Shown here piece by piece: positions 8,849-16,334 of a stretch of DNA of 32,719 bases. The notes below the pieces were generated by a model. That model did no database searches. It saw nothing but the letters and a program-made list of their open reading frames with translations, and had not been told where the DNA came from. Source of the stretch: a virus; the IMG/VR virus record IMGVR_UViG_3300046001_004299, positions 1 through 32,719 of that record; one strand, 5' to 3'. Position numbers and translations under genes: made by a program. Positions within the stretch are counted from its first letter, which is position 1. Every line of letters starts with the position of its first letter.

Positions 8849-9877
8849 TTAAATATATCCCTTGGTGCTCATTGAGCCTGATGCATATTCTTGTAGACTA
8901 AACTGACGAAGTTTACTTCTGTTGTATATCGGTGTTACAGTAACAGAAATTTTACTTAGGATAGGAACCCATGTAGCTTGGCCAAAATTGTTAGACGAAC
9001 ATTTGATATAGTTTACATCTTCGGGTAAGTCAACTGAAAAACTTTTTACCACAACTGGAATAGAATTTAACACTCCGGGACCGTAGCCGCTTAGATTACA
9101 GATCACCGGTGGATTACCAGCGTTTGTGCTCTTACCAAAAAACATTTTAGTAGATGCTTTAAAAAATGTTGTGGCTTGTATCCAGTAGGCTGCATCTTGT
9201 TCTGTTTCGCAACTAAATTCACCAGATATTTGTATGTCGTCAACTGAGCTGCTTTTGTATGCTTGAAACGGATAGTTGCTGTGTACTGGATCAATAGCAG
9301 AGTAGTTGGCTTTAGTAGCTATAGTTATCGATGGGTTGTAGGGCCAAACTACTCCGTTGGTTTCTTGTAATAAGCTAAAAGCGTTATCTCCGAATAGTCC
9401 AAAGTTGCAGTTGATTCTAACACGCCAGTCTTCGGCATTGCCTGATTGTAGTTCTACAAACGATCCTCGTTGTTCAAACAACTCTCCGCTTGCTGGTAAA
9501 TTTTTACCCCTAAACAAGCTAAGTACATTATTGAGCTGGCCTGCTCCTGAGGAAATAGCACTGGCAAATCCTCCTACAGCGCCTATTGCGCCGCCGATTC
9601 CTGCACCATTGATACTTCTTCCGATATCACCGGCAATGTTTGTAATGCTACCTATACCTTTTAATGCAGTACCTATGTCACCGAAGCCGCCTGCACTTAG
9701 ACCGTTTAATGCCGATCCGATGCCGCCGCCTAGTTTGTTTACTGTGTCTTCGAGACCACGCATACCGGCATTCATGCCGCCACTACCGAAGCCACCGCCG
9801 AATTGATTAGTAACTGCACTGACTGCACTCTTAGCTGAACTAAGAATTGAGGAGAACGGATTGAGTGAAAGACCCAT
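8849..9877 (-). CDS. 48: Baseplate tail-tube cap protein gp48/gp54 family
   Basis: I place the start at the ATG at 9877-9875 (MGLSLNPFSS), giving 342 residues. The frame could extend to 9913. However, AAAGGAA lies at a good distance before 9877, and a late-promoter octamer at 9898-9905 falls inside the would-be extension, so a late transcript would not contain the earlier ATG. The first ~110 residues are Gly/Ala/Ser-rich. The C-terminal half carries the cap-protein pattern DAAYWIQATTFFKASTKMFFG, then AGNPPVICNLSGYG and IPVVVKSFSVDLPEDVNYI. In T4, gp48 and gp54 close the baseplate and start tail-tube polymerisation. Only one such gene is seen here. Most phages of this type annotate it as gp48, but gp54 is the alternative. 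Confidence 0.82.
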   Translation of the reverse strand: MGLSLNPFSSILSSAKSAVSAVTNQFGGGFGSGGMNAGMRGLEDTVNKLGGGIGSALNGLSAGGFGDIGTALKGIGSITNIAGDIGRSINGAGIGGAIGAVGGFASAISSGAGQLNNVLSLFRGKNLPASGELFEQRGSFVELQSGNAEDWRVRINCNFGLFGDNAFSLLQETNGVVWPYNPSITIATKANYSAIDPVHSNYPFQAYKSSSVDDIQISGEFSCETEQDAAYWIQATTFFKASTKMFFGKSTNAGNPPVICNLSGYGPGVLNSIPVVVKSFSVDLPEDVNYIKCSSNNFGQATWVPILSKISVTVTPIYNRSKLRQFSLQEYASGSMSTKGYI

Positions 9878-9897
9878 AAGAAATATTCCTTTTAGTC

Positions 9898-9905
9898 TAT
9901 TTATT
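9898..9905 (-). promoter_or_regulatory. Late promoter octamer AATAAATA for the baseplate operon
   Basis: On the minus strand the octamer AATAAATA lies 20 bases before the gp48-like ATG. T4 late promoters need only a TATAAATA-type -10 element read by gp55, and NATAAATA is the form reported for T4-like cyanophages. Transcription would start near 9892 and cover the Shine-Dalgarno AAGGAA. It is the only good octamer seen ahead of the minus-strand baseplate genes, so it probably drives the whole operon down to gp6 and beyond. No start site has been mapped. Confidence 0.6.
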
Positions 9906-9925
9906 CTTGACAAAATGTGTTATTA

Positions 9926-9933
9926 TATAAGTA
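9926..9933 (+). promoter_or_regulatory. Possible late-type promoter TATAAGTA before gp55
   Basis: TATAAGTA differs from TATAAATA at one base and ends immediately before the first possible gp55 ATG (9934). If used, the transcript would begin near 9939, and translation would have to start at the second ATG (9952). In T4, gp55 is made before late transcription begins, so an autogenous late promoter would only boost it. This is a weak call. Confidence 0.25.
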
Positions 9934-10815
9934 ATGGAGAACCCTATAACTATGACAATCAGTGCGCAACCACCTAAAATCAAGTACTTAACCAACAAAG
10001 ATCTACTACGAGAAATACATCTAAGCAAGAATACTTACTGTAGTTTTACAAGTCCCGACTACAGCGAGTATGATTTAATTTTGCCAAATATCAGCAAAAT
10101 AAATGTTAGAACAATTGCTGAAGCAAAAAGAAATCAAGCCTCTAGACTAAGCAAACGAGCTCACGAACTAGCAGTACTAACAGGCGGTAAAAAGCTACCT
10201 GCAAAAGAGTTTGAAGTAGATTATAAAACAATTAAAAAAGTAGATGTTGTGTTCCGCATCATGACCTTTGAACACATACCGTTAGCACCGGGTCGTAAGA
10301 AGACTCTCAAGAATACAGCTGACAGTCACGACAAAGTAAACTTTCCTCCCTTCCAACATTGGAAGTTTGACGACAATGAAAATCTAATACTGGTAGGAAA
10401 AAGTCATTGGAAGGGGCCGTTAGACACAGGCGAGTTTAACAAAGAGCACGGCAAGATGACTAACAACCTAGCCCGCATGTTTTTAAAACTTTGTGAAAGA
10501 TACGCCACTCGTGGCAATGTTCGTGGCTACACCTACAACGACGAAATGCGTGGGCAAGCCATTCTCCAACTAACTCAAATAGGACTCCAATTCGATGAAA
10601 GTAAATCTGATAATCCTTTTGCTTACTATACTGCTGCTGTCACTAATTCATTCGTTAGAATTATCAACATTGAGAAACGCAATCAAAACATTCGAGACGA
10701 TATTTTAGAAATGAACGGAATGAATCCCAGTTGGACTAGACAGAACAGTGGAGGTTCGGGAACCTATGGTGGAACTGGCGCAAGTTCTGGTGAAGGTGGT
10801 GGTGATTGGGATTGA
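9934..10815 (+). CDS. 55: RNA polymerase sigma factor for late transcription, gp55
   Basis: A 293-residue (or 287 if started at the ATG at 9952) member of the gp55 late sigma family. The key region is residues ~165-245: KMTNNLARMFLKLCERYATR, then RGYTYNDEMRGQAILQLTQIGLQFDESKSDNPFAYYTAAV and FVRIINIEKRNQNIRDDIL. This is a region-2-like block used to bind core polymerase and the -10 element. gp55 recruits host RNA polymerase to NATAAATA late promoters with gp33 and the gp45 clamp. The C-terminus is a Gly/Ser-rich linker ending GGGDWD, which may be a tethered clamp-binding tail. It is longer than T4 gp55 (185 residues) because of an N-terminal extension of about 100 residues. It heads a plus-strand run with gp47 and gp46, divergent from the baseplate operon. 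Confidence 0.88.
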   Translation: MENPITMTISAQPPKIKYLTNKDLLREIHLSKNTYCSFTSPDYSEYDLILPNISKINVRTIAEAKRNQASRLSKRAHELAVLTGGKKLPAKEFEVDYKTIKKVDVVFRIMTFEHIPLAPGRKKTLKNTADSHDKVNFPPFQHWKFDDNENLILVGKSHWKGPLDTGEFNKEHGKMTNNLARMFLKLCERYATRGNVRGYTYNDEMRGQAILQLTQIGLQFDESKSDNPFAYYTAAVTNSFVRIINIEKRNQNIRDDILEMNGMNPSWTRQNSGGSGTYGGTGASSGEGGGDWD

Positions 10816-10855
10816 CCTTGGTGTTAAATGTTGTTAAACTAACTAAGGAGATTCT

Positions 10856-11866
10856 ATGTCATTATTTAAAAAAGTAGCTTGTTTCACCGATATACATTTC
10901 GGTCTAAAATCAGGAAGCCGTACACATAATCAAGACTGCGAAGATTTCGTTGATTGGTTTTGTGATACTGCCATAGCACAAGGTGCAGAAACATGCATCT
11001 TCCTAGGCGACTGGCACCATAATCGTAATACTACAGATGTTAGTACTATGAACTACACAGTGTCAAACCTAGAACGACTGAGTAAATCCTTTGAGAAAGT
11101 CTATGTTATTCTAGGCAATCACGATGAGTTCTATAAAGACAAGCGTGAAATTCACAGTCTCGAATTTGCAAGATTGTTCCCTAACATTGAATTAGTAAAT
11201 GAAACTATGACTGCGGGTGATGTAACTATCATGCCTTGGCTAGTAGGTGATGAGTGGCGCAGTGTATCTAAAATACAAAGTCGTTATATCTTTGGTCATT
11301 TAGAATTACCCTTGTTTATGATGAACGCTATGGTACAGATGCCGGATCACGGACAATTACAGAGCGATCATTTTGTCAATCAAGAATATGTGTTCAGTGG
11401 GCACTTTCACAAGCGGCAGAGCAAAGGCAGTATTACCTATATTGGTAATTGTTTTCCGCACAACTATGCAGATGCAGGCGATGATGATCGCGGTATGATG
11501 ATATTAGCGTGGGGTGGTAAGCCAGAGTATCACACTTGGCCAGGACAACCTACTTTTAGAACTTACAAACTGAGTCAGATTATCGATCGCCCGGACGAAT
11601 TGCTACGAGAGCGTATGCATTGCCGTGTGACTATCGACTTGCCTATTAGTTTTGAAGAAGCAAACTTTATCAAAGAAACATTTATGCCTCAGTATAAGTT
11701 GCGTGAGCTTATGCTGATTCCAGAAAAAGTAGATGTTGAATCCGGTAATGCTCCTATTGATATCAACTTTGAATCAGTTGATACTATTGTTATGAATCAA
11801 ATCAATGCCATTGACAGCGATACTTTCGACAAAGGCCTGTTATTGGAGATCTATAGAGAACTATGA
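10856..11866 (+). CDS. 47: Recombination endonuclease subunit gp47 (Mre11/SbcD-like)
   Basis: A 336-residue calcineurin-like metallophosphoesterase. The metal-binding motifs are all present: DIHFG at residues 12-16, LGDWHHN near 57, LGNHDEF near 87 and GHFH near 182. gp47 with gp46 forms the phage Mre11-Rad50 complex, which resects DNA ends for recombination-dependent replication and repair and helps degrade host DNA in T4. AAGGAG lies seven bases before the ATG. The stop overlaps the gp46 start (ATGA), so the two subunits are translationally coupled, as expected for a stoichiometric complex. Confidence 0.95.
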   Translation: MSLFKKVACFTDIHFGLKSGSRTHNQDCEDFVDWFCDTAIAQGAETCIFLGDWHHNRNTTDVSTMNYTVSNLERLSKSFEKVYVILGNHDEFYKDKREIHSLEFARLFPNIELVNETMTAGDVTIMPWLVGDEWRSVSKIQSRYIFGHLELPLFMMNAMVQMPDHGQLQSDHFVNQEYVFSGHFHKRQSKGSITYIGNCFPHNYADAGDDDRGMMILAWGGKPEYHTWPGQPTFRTYKLSQIIDRPDELLRERMHCRVTIDLPISFEEANFIKETFMPQYKLRELMLIPEKVDVESGNAPIDINFESVDTIVMNQINAIDSDTFDKGLLLEIYREL

Positions 11867-13641
11867 TTAAAATTAAAAATCTAACTGTACGCAATTTCAT
11901 GAGTGTGGGCGCACAGACGCAGGCCATTGACTTTGACAAAGGACAACTAACTCTTGTCTTAGGTGAGAACTTAGATCTAGGTGGGGATGACAGCGGAGCT
12001 CGTAACGGTACCGGTAAAACTACCATCATCAACGGTCTCAGCTATGCTATCTACGGCAATGCTCTAACTAACATCAAGAAAGACAATCTTGTTAACAAGA
12101 TCAACGGCAAAGGCATGCTGACTACTGTAACCTTTGAAAAGGACGGTGTCAACTATCACATCGAGCGAGGTCGTAAACCTAATGTCTTGAAGTTTACTGT
12201 AAACGGTCACGCACACGAAGACAAGAATCAAGACGAAAGTCAAGGCGACAGTAGAGAAACACAAAAAGAAATCGAAGATGTATTTGGCATGACTCACGAC
12301 ATGTTTAAACATCTTGTGGCTCTGAACACTTACACTGAACCGTTTTTGAGTATGAAGGCTGCTGATCAACGAGCAATCATTGAACAGTTGTTGGGTATTA
12401 CACAGTTAAGCGAAAAAGCCGAAGCATTAAAAGAACAAATTAAAAATAGCAAAGACTCTATTGTTACTGAGAACACTAAAATTGAAACTATTCGTTCTAG
12501 CAACGATAGAATTCAGCAGAGCATTGACTCGCTTGAGCGTAAAGCCAAGATGTGGACTGAACAGAACGAAGTCAGTGTTACTAATCTAGCAAGAGCCATT
12601 GAGAAATTGCTGGATATTGATATTGATCAAGAAATTCTAGCACATAGATCACTAGATGCATATAACGCCAAGCGTAAAAGTATTAACGAAATTTCTAGTT
12701 GGATCAAACGCTGTGAATTAGATGAAGCTAGAGAAAACAAAGATATAGAAAAACTCAAAGCGGATATTGCCAGTTTAGAAAATCATACCTGTCATAGTTG
12801 CGGACAAGGGTTTCACGATGACAAACAGGTAGCACTGCTAGAAAAGAAGCGTAAAGATCTGCAAGAAACTGCACTTCAGGCCTTGTCCACGAATACACAA
12901 TGGATGGAACATACTGACGCTCTTAAGGAATTAGGTGAACTAGGCGAATGTCCTGTTGTGGTCTATGACAATCTTGAGCAGGCATTGAATCATAAAAACA
13001 CTCTCAGTGGGTTTGAGCGTGATTTAGAAATCAAAGCAGCTGAAACCAATCCATATACCGAACAAATAGAAGAACTAAGACATACTGCGGTGCAGGTAAT
13101 TGATTATAACAGTCTCAACGAGATGGTTCGTGTCAAGGATCATCAAGAGTTTTTGCATAAACTGTTGACAAACAAAGATAGTTTTATCCGCAAGCGAATT
13201 ATTGATCAGAACTTGGCCTATTTGAATCAGCGACTGACCTATTATCTAGATCGCATAGGCTTGCCGCACACTGTTGAATTTCAAAATGATCTAAGTGTGA
13301 TCATTACACAACTGGGTCAAGACCTGGACTTTGATAATCTAAGTCGTGGCGAACGCAATCGCCTGATCCTAAGTCTAAGTTGGGCGTTCCGTGATGTATG
13401 GGAGAATCTATATCAGGCTATCAACTTGCTGTTTATTGATGAATTAGTAGATAGTGGCATGGATGCATCAGGTGTTGAGTCAAGTATTGCTGTGTTAAAG
13501 AAGATGACTCGTGAAAGAAACAAGAATGTATTCTTGATCAGTCACCGAGATGACTTAACCAGCAGGGTGAATCATGTGTTGAGAGTTATAAAAGAAAACG
13601 GATTCACCAGCTATTCGAATGATGTGGAGATTGTTGCTTGA
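11863..13641 (+). CDS. 46: Recombination endonuclease subunit gp46 (Rad50/SbcC-like ATPase)
   Basis: A 592-residue SMC-like ATPase. The Walker A loop is NGTGKTT at residues 48-54, preceded by a Gly/Asp-rich insertion that widens the P-loop. Two long heptad-rich coiled-coil arms flank a zinc hook CHSC with cysteines at 310 and 313. The C-terminal lobe has the ABC signature LSRGER near 498 and Walker B LLFIDE near 524, followed by a LISHRDD switch region. It partners with gp47 encoded just upstream. The stop codon overlaps the TTG start of the next gene. Confidence 0.95.
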   Translation: MIKIKNLTVRNFMSVGAQTQAIDFDKGQLTLVLGENLDLGGDDSGARNGTGKTTIINGLSYAIYGNALTNIKKDNLVNKINGKGMLTTVTFEKDGVNYHIERGRKPNVLKFTVNGHAHEDKNQDESQGDSRETQKEIEDVFGMTHDMFKHLVALNTYTEPFLSMKAADQRAIIEQLLGITQLSEKAEALKEQIKNSKDSIVTENTKIETIRSSNDRIQQSIDSLERKAKMWTEQNEVSVTNLARAIEKLLDIDIDQEILAHRSLDAYNAKRKSINEISSWIKRCELDEARENKDIEKLKADIASLENHTCHSCGQGFHDDKQVALLEKKRKDLQETALQALSTNTQWMEHTDALKELGELGECPVVVYDNLEQALNHKNTLSGFERDLEIKAAETNPYTEQIEELRHTAVQVIDYNSLNEMVRVKDHQEFLHKLLTNKDSFIRKRIIDQNLAYLNQRLTYYLDRIGLPHTVEFQNDLSVIITQLGQDLDFDNLSRGERNRLILSLSWAFRDVWENLYQAINLLFIDELVDSGMDASGVESSIAVLKKMTRERNKNVFLISHRDDLTSRVNHVLRVIKENGFTSYSNDVEIVA

Positions 13642-13871
13642 CAACTGAATCTCACGATAAGATGATCCGTGCCTTTCAGGAATATTTCAAATGGCAGGAT
13701 CGTTTTGAGTACAGAGGCAGCGACGAGGCAGGAGTAAAGGCACGGTATTGGCTAAGTGAAATACGCAACGAGGCATCAATTAGGCGAGTAGAAATACAAA
13801 CAAAACGAGACGAACGAAAACAAGCCAGAAAAGGCATGGTAGGAAGGCCCCCCAAGATACATAAGGGATGA
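13638..13871 (+). CDS. Small basic conserved phage protein
   Basis: A frame of 77 residues from a TTG start at 13638 that overlaps the gp46 stop (TTGA). An ATG at 13662 would give 69 residues starting MIRAFQEYFKWQDRFEY. The 3' end overlaps the next gene by ATGA. The protein is helical, Arg/Lys-rich and ends GRPPKIHKG. A small protein of this look follows gp46 in other aquatic T4-like phages as far as I recall, but I know of no assigned function. The GRPPK tail resembles an AT-hook-like minor-groove binding element, which would suit a DNA-binding partner of the gp46/47 complex. That is a guess from one short motif. Coding status is well supported by the two tight overlaps. Confidence 0.7.
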   Translation: MTTESHDKMIRAFQEYFKWQDRFEYRGSDEAGVKARYWLSEIRNEASIRRVEIQTKRDERKQARKGMVGRPPKIHKG

Positions 13872-14302
13872 CATGGTTGTATAAGAAAAAAATCGTTGAA
13901 GAAATCTCAGAAGAGTATATCGGATTCGTATATCTTATTACAAATGTTATCTCTGGACGCAAGTACATAGGCAAAAAACTAGCAAAATTCGCTAAAACAA
14001 CATACAAAACAATCACACTTAAAAACGGCAAGAAGAAGCGAAAGAAGATTAGAGGCAAGATCGAAAGCGACTGGAAGGACTATTATGGTTCTAGCGATGC
14101 GCTAACAGCAGACATACAGGCACTAGGCAAAGAAAACTTCACCAGAGAAATTCTATTTTACTGCACAACTAAATCAGAATGCAGCTACATCGAGGCAAGA
14201 GAACAATTCAAACACAAAGTTCTAGAATCAACTGACTGGTACAACGGTCACATACAGGTTCGAGTTCACGGCTCACACATCCTCAAAAAACCCAAAAAGT
14301 AA
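13868..14302 (+). CDS. GIY-YIG-like nuclease (putative)
   Basis: A 144-residue protein with a GIY-YIG-type core: GFVYLITNVISGRKYIGKK at residues 19-37, in which VYL and KYIG stand for the GIY and YIG halves. Further on come WKDYYGSS near 74-81, GKENFTREIL near 93-102, EAREQF near 115-120 and YNG near 132-134. The spacing of Tyr, Tyr-Ile-Gly, a downstream Glu and a late Asn suits the catalytic layout of Seg/I-TevI-type enzymes. A Lys-rich insertion (LKNGKKKRKKIRGK) interrupts the core. Related free-standing genes occur near gp46 in aquatic T4-like phages. No separate DNA-recognition domain follows, so a homing role is uncertain; a repair or structure-specific nuclease is equally possible. The start overlaps the previous gene by ATGA. 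Confidence 0.65.
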   Translation: MTWLYKKKIVEEISEEYIGFVYLITNVISGRKYIGKKLAKFAKTTYKTITLKNGKKKRKKIRGKIESDWKDYYGSSDALTADIQALGKENFTREILFYCTTKSECSYIEAREQFKHKVLESTDWYNGHIQVRVHGSHILKKPKK

Positions 14303-14821
14303 TAGACAGACACTGCCGCAAGGCACACCTAGGCTCAATAAATTCAGGCAACAAACTGCCAAATAAGCCCGCACCGGCGTTGTTAGTGTGCCCTTAAAGC
14401 TGGATCTCGGATCGCAGTCAATGGAAGACCCTACTTGGTAGAGGGGTTGTAACAGTAGTATCCTTAACAGGACCATGATCGGATATGCCTATAGAACCGG
14501 TTTACTGTACAAGAAAGTATTAATCAAGGCTAAAAGAGGGTGAAGAACCCACGGCTGTAAGTATGTTAGCGTATATTTGCAGACCCGCCGTCGTATTAAG
14601 ACGCAGCTAAAGGTACCGGACGACCGCCTTAGTAATGCTGTAACGCTAAGTGACCATTGTGCAACTCAGATAATGTTCATTTTTAGCCCGCAAGGGCTAA
14701 GTGTGACTGAACAATCTAGATAATATTTAAAGTGCTTCGCACTTAATGTAATCAATGTTAAGAGAAAAGAAATTCGTTGAGCGTCTAGCGAAAACGAATA
14801 TGAGCTTTAGCTCATAGCTGT
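14303..14821 (+). ncRNA. Candidate large structured non-coding RNA
   Basis: About 520 bases carry no plausible gene in an otherwise gene-packed genome, but many stems can be read. They include 14314-14325 (TGCC-GCAA-GGCA), 14347-14360 (GGCA/TGCC), a long pairing of 14322-14328 with 14386-14392 (GGCACAC/GTGTGCC), 14429-14445 (CCCTAC/GTAG-A-GGG), 14538-14550 (GGGT/ACCC), 14555-14582, 14589-14603, 14628-14650 (CTTAG/CTAAG) and 14668-14717 (AGAT-AA-TGTTCA with TGAACAATCT). The last encloses a 7-pair GCAA-capped hairpin at 14683-14700. After it come 14730-14744, 14772-14799 and 14800-14815. GNRA loops appear on the plus strand, so that is the likely RNA strand. None of the hairpins is followed by a T tract, so they are not ordinary terminators. 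It could belong to a large ornate phage RNA class such as GOLLD or ROOL, but I cannot verify this. The boundaries are approximate. Confidence 0.55.
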
Positions 14822-14829
14822 AATAAATA
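14822..14829 (+). promoter_or_regulatory. Late promoter octamer AATAAATA
   Basis: AATAAATA lies 22 bases before the ATG at 14852 and just after the last hairpin of the non-coding RNA region. It matches the NATAAATA late consensus and would start transcription near 14835, driving the three-gene module 14852-17581. The Shine-Dalgarno sequence of that first gene is weak (TTGGATC). Confidence 0.5.
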
Positions 14830-14851
14830 ACAAATAAGTCTTGGATCTTAA

Positions 14852-16333
14852 ATGCATAACAAAATAACTTTATTAGAACATCAAGTAATCTTTGAAGAAC
14901 ATATGATTAGTTCTCGAAAGATTCTGCGAGAGTCATGTTCTGGACTTAATAAAGAGCAACTGATAATTGTTGAAGGCATTTATCACGAGTCTACACCTTT
15001 AATTGAAGCAAGTTTAACGGCTGATCAAATACAGTCGTTATTTGGAGAAATAGAAAAAAATGCCACGGCTGTAGGAGGTAATAGAACCGCCTTGGGTAAG
15101 GCAGTTGATATTCCGGGCAAGGTAAATGATTTAATTGGTAAAGTTGGAAAATATCTACAAGATACAACTCCAGTTAAGATGGCTGATCAAAAATTTGAAC
15201 AGCTTAAGGTCAAAGTAGGTGCAAAGTTTCCTGAACTAGATAAACAGCTTACTAGTATGGGTACATGGATGAAAGAAAATCCAGGTAAGTCGGCAGCTAT
15301 TATTGGCATATTAACTACACTTGCTTCGTTGGCAGGAGGTCCTGTAGGAGGTGCTATAGCCGGTCAATTCTTAAGAGGCGCAGCAGAATTAATCAAAGGT
15401 GAAAAACTAAGTACCGCTGTTGGAAAAGGTATTAAGACTGCTGCATTAGGTTACCTATCCGGTAAGGCATTTGAAGTACTTGGAAAATTTGTAAGCGGAA
15501 TGAGAGCAGACTCATTGCCTATCCCTGGTGCTGGTGATTCCGGATTAGCTAAGGTTAGCTATGGAGCCACTAGAACTTTATCGGCTCCCGGAATAAGTTC
15601 CAGCGAAATGGTGCAAGGATTCAATGTTACTGTGTTTCCTTCAGATCAAGAAGCTATTAATCAAGCCATGCAGGCGATTAGAGATGGACAAGCAGGCGGA
15701 TTCGATACGCTAAGAACAATAGCTAGAGAAATTCAATCAGCTGATTACAAATCAGCTATGAAAGATATTCTAGCAGGAGTAAGGTCTGATCAATTAGCTA
15801 ACGATGGTCTAATGAATTGGATCAACGGTATAGCCAAGGCAGGACAAGCAATGAGTCAAGGTGCTGTAGCAGCATCAACGGGGACCAAAAAACCTAAAGA
15901 AAGTTATTACAACAGTACTCGAGCACTGAGTGAAGGCCAGGTCTATATGGTTATTAATAGAGTATGTGCTCAACAAATAGACGAAGGCGTTTGGGATTCT
16001 GTTAAAGGCGCAGCAGGCAAGGCAGTTGATTGGGCTAAAACCAAAGGCAAGAATCTTACAACTACAGTAACCGCAGACAAATTAAACTCAGCTTGGCAAA
16101 AAGCTGGGGCACCGACCGACAGTGAAGAGCTAAAACAATTCTTAACTGCACAAGGAGTCGAAGCAGGTGTTGTTGACTCTGTTTACAAAACATTAAAGAT
16201 TTCATCAGGCACTGCTGAAGAACCAGCAGCACAATCAATGTACGCTCAAATTAAAAAGGATGTACAAACTCTAGATAAGAAAAGCCGTCAGCGCATTATG
16301 ACTTATCTGCAAAAACAATTAGGAACTGCATAA
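14852..16333 (+). CDS. Probable virion-associated protein with glycine-zipper segment
   Basis: A 493-residue protein that I do not recognise as a T4 homologue. Residues ~145-175 form a hydrophobic glycine-zipper stretch (AAIIGILTTLASLAGGPVGGAIAG) compatible with a membrane-inserting or tightly packed helix. Residues ~370-395 read VYMVINRVCAQQIDEGVWDSVKGAAGKAVD, and the C-terminus ends MYAQIKKDVQTLDKKSRQRIMTYLQ. Both the QQIDEG...G..GK.V block and the MYAQ(I/V)K...LDKK..QRI motif recur in the next protein, so the two share a duplicated module. A late promoter and the structural neighbourhood suggest a virion or injected internal protein. LSEG and QIDEG contain (L/I)xE sites of the kind cut by gp21, which would fit head packaging. 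This is an inference; no enzyme motif is visible. Confidence 0.7.
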   Translation: MHNKITLLEHQVIFEEHMISSRKILRESCSGLNKEQLIIVEGIYHESTPLIEASLTADQIQSLFGEIEKNATAVGGNRTALGKAVDIPGKVNDLIGKVGKYLQDTTPVKMADQKFEQLKVKVGAKFPELDKQLTSMGTWMKENPGKSAAIIGILTTLASLAGGPVGGAIAGQFLRGAAELIKGEKLSTAVGKGIKTAALGYLSGKAFEVLGKFVSGMRADSLPIPGAGDSGLAKVSYGATRTLSAPGISSSEMVQGFNVTVFPSDQEAINQAMQAIRDGQAGGFDTLRTIAREIQSADYKSAMKDILAGVRSDQLANDGLMNWINGIAKAGQAMSQGAVAASTGTKKPKESYYNSTRALSEGQVYMVINRVCAQQIDEGVWDSVKGAAGKAVDWAKTKGKNLTTTVTADKLNSAWQKAGAPTDSEELKQFLTAQGVEAGVVDSVYKTLKISSGTAEEPAAQSMYAQIKKDVQTLDKKSRQRIMTYLQKQLGTA

Positions 16334-16334
16334 A

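Noticed and set aside
9357-9806. A 149-residue plus-strand Pro-rich frame
   Set aside because: It is the complement of the Gly/Ala-rich N-terminal region of the gp48-like gene.
9907-9931. Sigma-70 promoter starting TTGACA before gp55
   Set aside because: TTGACA is present but no TATAAT-like hexamer lies at 16-18 bases; the nearest AT-rich hexamers are 8-13 bases away.
14303-14821. tRNA cluster in the gene-free region
   Set aside because: No cloverleaf with a GTTCRA T-loop and a 7-pair acceptor stem could be assembled.
14303-14851. Group I intron associated with the GIY-YIG gene
   Set aside because: I could not find the P/Q/R/S core elements, and the flanking genes are not split parts of one protein.
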